NCBI GenBank assembly: GCA_929200335.1
Contig: CAKMZG010000078.1
Location: 1 to 7,433, forward strand
DNA: 7,433 nucleotides
DNA from: an uncultured Alphaproteobacteria bacterium
GTDB lineage: Bacteria; Pseudomonadota; Alphaproteobacteria; Rhizobiales; Rhizobiaceae
Direction: 5' to 3'
Shown: piece by piece, positions 6,581 to 7,433 of the stretch
Layout of the letters: each line of letters begins with the position of its first letter
How positions within the stretch are numbered: position 1 is the stretch's first letter
The notes under the pieces: generated by a model
The model's database searches: none
What the model saw: only the letters and a program-made list of their open reading frames with translations
Told to the model about the DNA's origin: nothing
Position numbers and translations under genes: made by a program

Positions 6581-7433
6581 ATGCTTTCATTATTTGAAAT
6601 AGCCGCCGTATTATTAGCACTTTCTGCGCTTTTTGGCTGGTTAAACCACTATTTAATTAAATTGCCCCACACCATTGGCCTTCTGGTCATGGCGTTGATT
6701 TCATCTCTTGTACTCTTGGGCGTTCAACAGATTTTCCCAGCTCTTGGTATTACTGAAACATTGCAAACAGCCATAGGGCAGATTGATTTTTATAAAGCGG
6801 TGATGGAAGGCATGTTGGCCTTTTTACTCTTTGCTGGTGCGTTGCATGTTGATTTTAATTATATGCGCAATCAAAAATGGGCTATTGGCATGATGGCAAC
6901 CATTGGCGTTTTAATCTCCACCACAATTGTTGGATTAGGGTTTTATTTCTTATCAGGCTTATTTGGGTTGCAAATCCCACTGACATGGGCATTTGTGTTT
7001 GGTGCATTGATTTCGCCAACTGATCCCGTTGCTGTTTTAAGCTTGCTAAAATCCATTCACGTGCCACAATCCTTAGAAGCAAAAATCGCTGGCGAGAGCC
7101 TGTTTAATGATGGGGTTGGCGTTGTTGTTTTTTCTATTTTATTAGCAGTTGCTATTGGGGCAGGCGAGGGGCATGTGAGCGCTGGCCATGTGGCGGAACT
7201 GTTTTTTGTAGAAGCAGGAGGCGGTGTAATTCTTGGTCTTATCACGGGTTGGATTGCTTATCGTGCCATGGCGACTATCGATGAATATGCCATTGAAATT
7301 TTAATCACGCTGGGCGTTGTTGCAGCAACCTATGCGCTAGCTATTCGCCTACATATTTCAGGACCAATTGCGGTTGTGGTTGTTGGGCTTTTGGTAGGCA
7401 ATCGCGGCGCGAGAGTGGGTATGAGCGATGAGA
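6581..7433 (+). CDS. Na+/H+ (cation:proton) antiporter, CPA1/NhaP family, 3' end outside window
   Basis: An open frame from the ATG at 6581 runs without a stop to the window end, giving 284 residues of an inner-membrane protein that is mostly hydrophobic helices. CPA1 signatures are clear: FLLFAGALHVDF (81-92), ISPTDPVAVL (144-153) with the T147-D148 pair of the crossed-helix core, and GESLFNDGVGVVVF (171-184) with the N176-D177 ion-binding pair that marks the electroneutral NhaP/NHE branch. It should exchange Na+ (or K+/Li+) for H+ and serve pH and salt balance. Full-length relatives run well beyond 400 residues, so about a third or more, including any cytosolic tail, is missing. The ribosome binding site is weak (TTGGAT near 6570-6575). 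The gene is preceded by a terminator, a palindromic repeat and an operator-like inverted repeat, so it has its own promoter region. Confidence 0.92.
   Translation, partial: MLSLFEIAAVLLALSALFGWLNHYLIKLPHTIGLLVMALISSLVLLGVQQIFPALGITETLQTAIGQIDFYKAVMEGMLAFLLFAGALHVDFNYMRNQKWAIGMMATIGVLISTTIVGLGFYFLSGLFGLQIPLTWAFVFGALISPTDPVAVLSLLKSIHVPQSLEAKIAGESLFNDGVGVVVFSILLAVAIGAGEGHVSAGHVAELFFVEAGGGVILGLITGWIAYRAMATIDEYAIEILITLGVVAATYALAIRLHISGPIAVVVVGLLVGNRGARVGMSDE

Noticed and set aside
6882..7245. Antisense open frames opposite the antiporter gene
   Set aside because: The + strand frame has unmistakable antiporter motifs throughout; the reverse frames are low-complexity shadows.

Overview
This window looks like chromosome from an AT-rich alphaproteobacterium, most probably of the order Hyphomicrobiales (the Brucella/Bartonella side). 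The basis is family resemblance from memory: the PdxJ variant with 'VNLNA' near its N-terminus, the class I IlvC, and an endonuclease/exonuclease/phosphatase-family protein of a type I associate with rhizobia. No taxonomic search was possible. All seven substantial genes lie on the + strand, mostly as separate units with their own ribosome binding sites and several with their own terminators. The content is mainly housekeeping and accessory metabolism. I see no phage, CRISPR array, toxin-antitoxin pair or intact insertion sequence.

Layout: 1-334 has no gene but holds a 273-base structured element (33-305). It is bounded by perfect 19-base inverted repeats that begin and end with TA, and it is filled with nested hairpins; the best reading is a MITE-like palindromic element sitting directly upstream of pdxJ. 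Next is pdxJ (335-1075, vitamin B6 synthesis). A 195-base gap follows with hairpins, a -10-like box and a tiny branched-chain-residue-rich ORF that could be an attenuator leader. Then come ilvC (1271-2290, isoleucine/valine synthesis) and a strong intrinsic terminator. After it lie a small ferric-reductase-like membrane protein of the MsrQ/YedZ superfamily (2425-3024) and, 60 bases later, a predicted Mg-dependent phosphodiesterase/nuclease-fold protein (3085-4197). These are followed by a GAF-coiled coil-LuxR-type regulator (4275-5237), a Tat-exported metallo-beta-lactamase-fold hydrolase (5350-6333), and a cation/proton antiporter of the CPA1 family, cut by the window end (6581-7433).

The genes do not form an obvious single pathway. 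pdxJ and ilvC are independent biosynthetic genes. The two genes at 2425-4197 could be co-transcribed. The GAF/LuxR protein is an orphan regulator whose nearest downstream gene is the exported hydrolase; regulation of that gene is only a guess. The 247-base gap before the antiporter holds a terminator for the hydrolase, an imperfect palindromic repeat whose core resembles the inverted repeat at 33-305, and a clean 8+8 inverted repeat that could be an operator.

No strong candidate for an entirely new system is visible. The items most worth following are the palindromic element at 33-305, the possible ilvC leader, the GAF/LuxR regulator, and the heme-protein relative that lacks one usual histidine.
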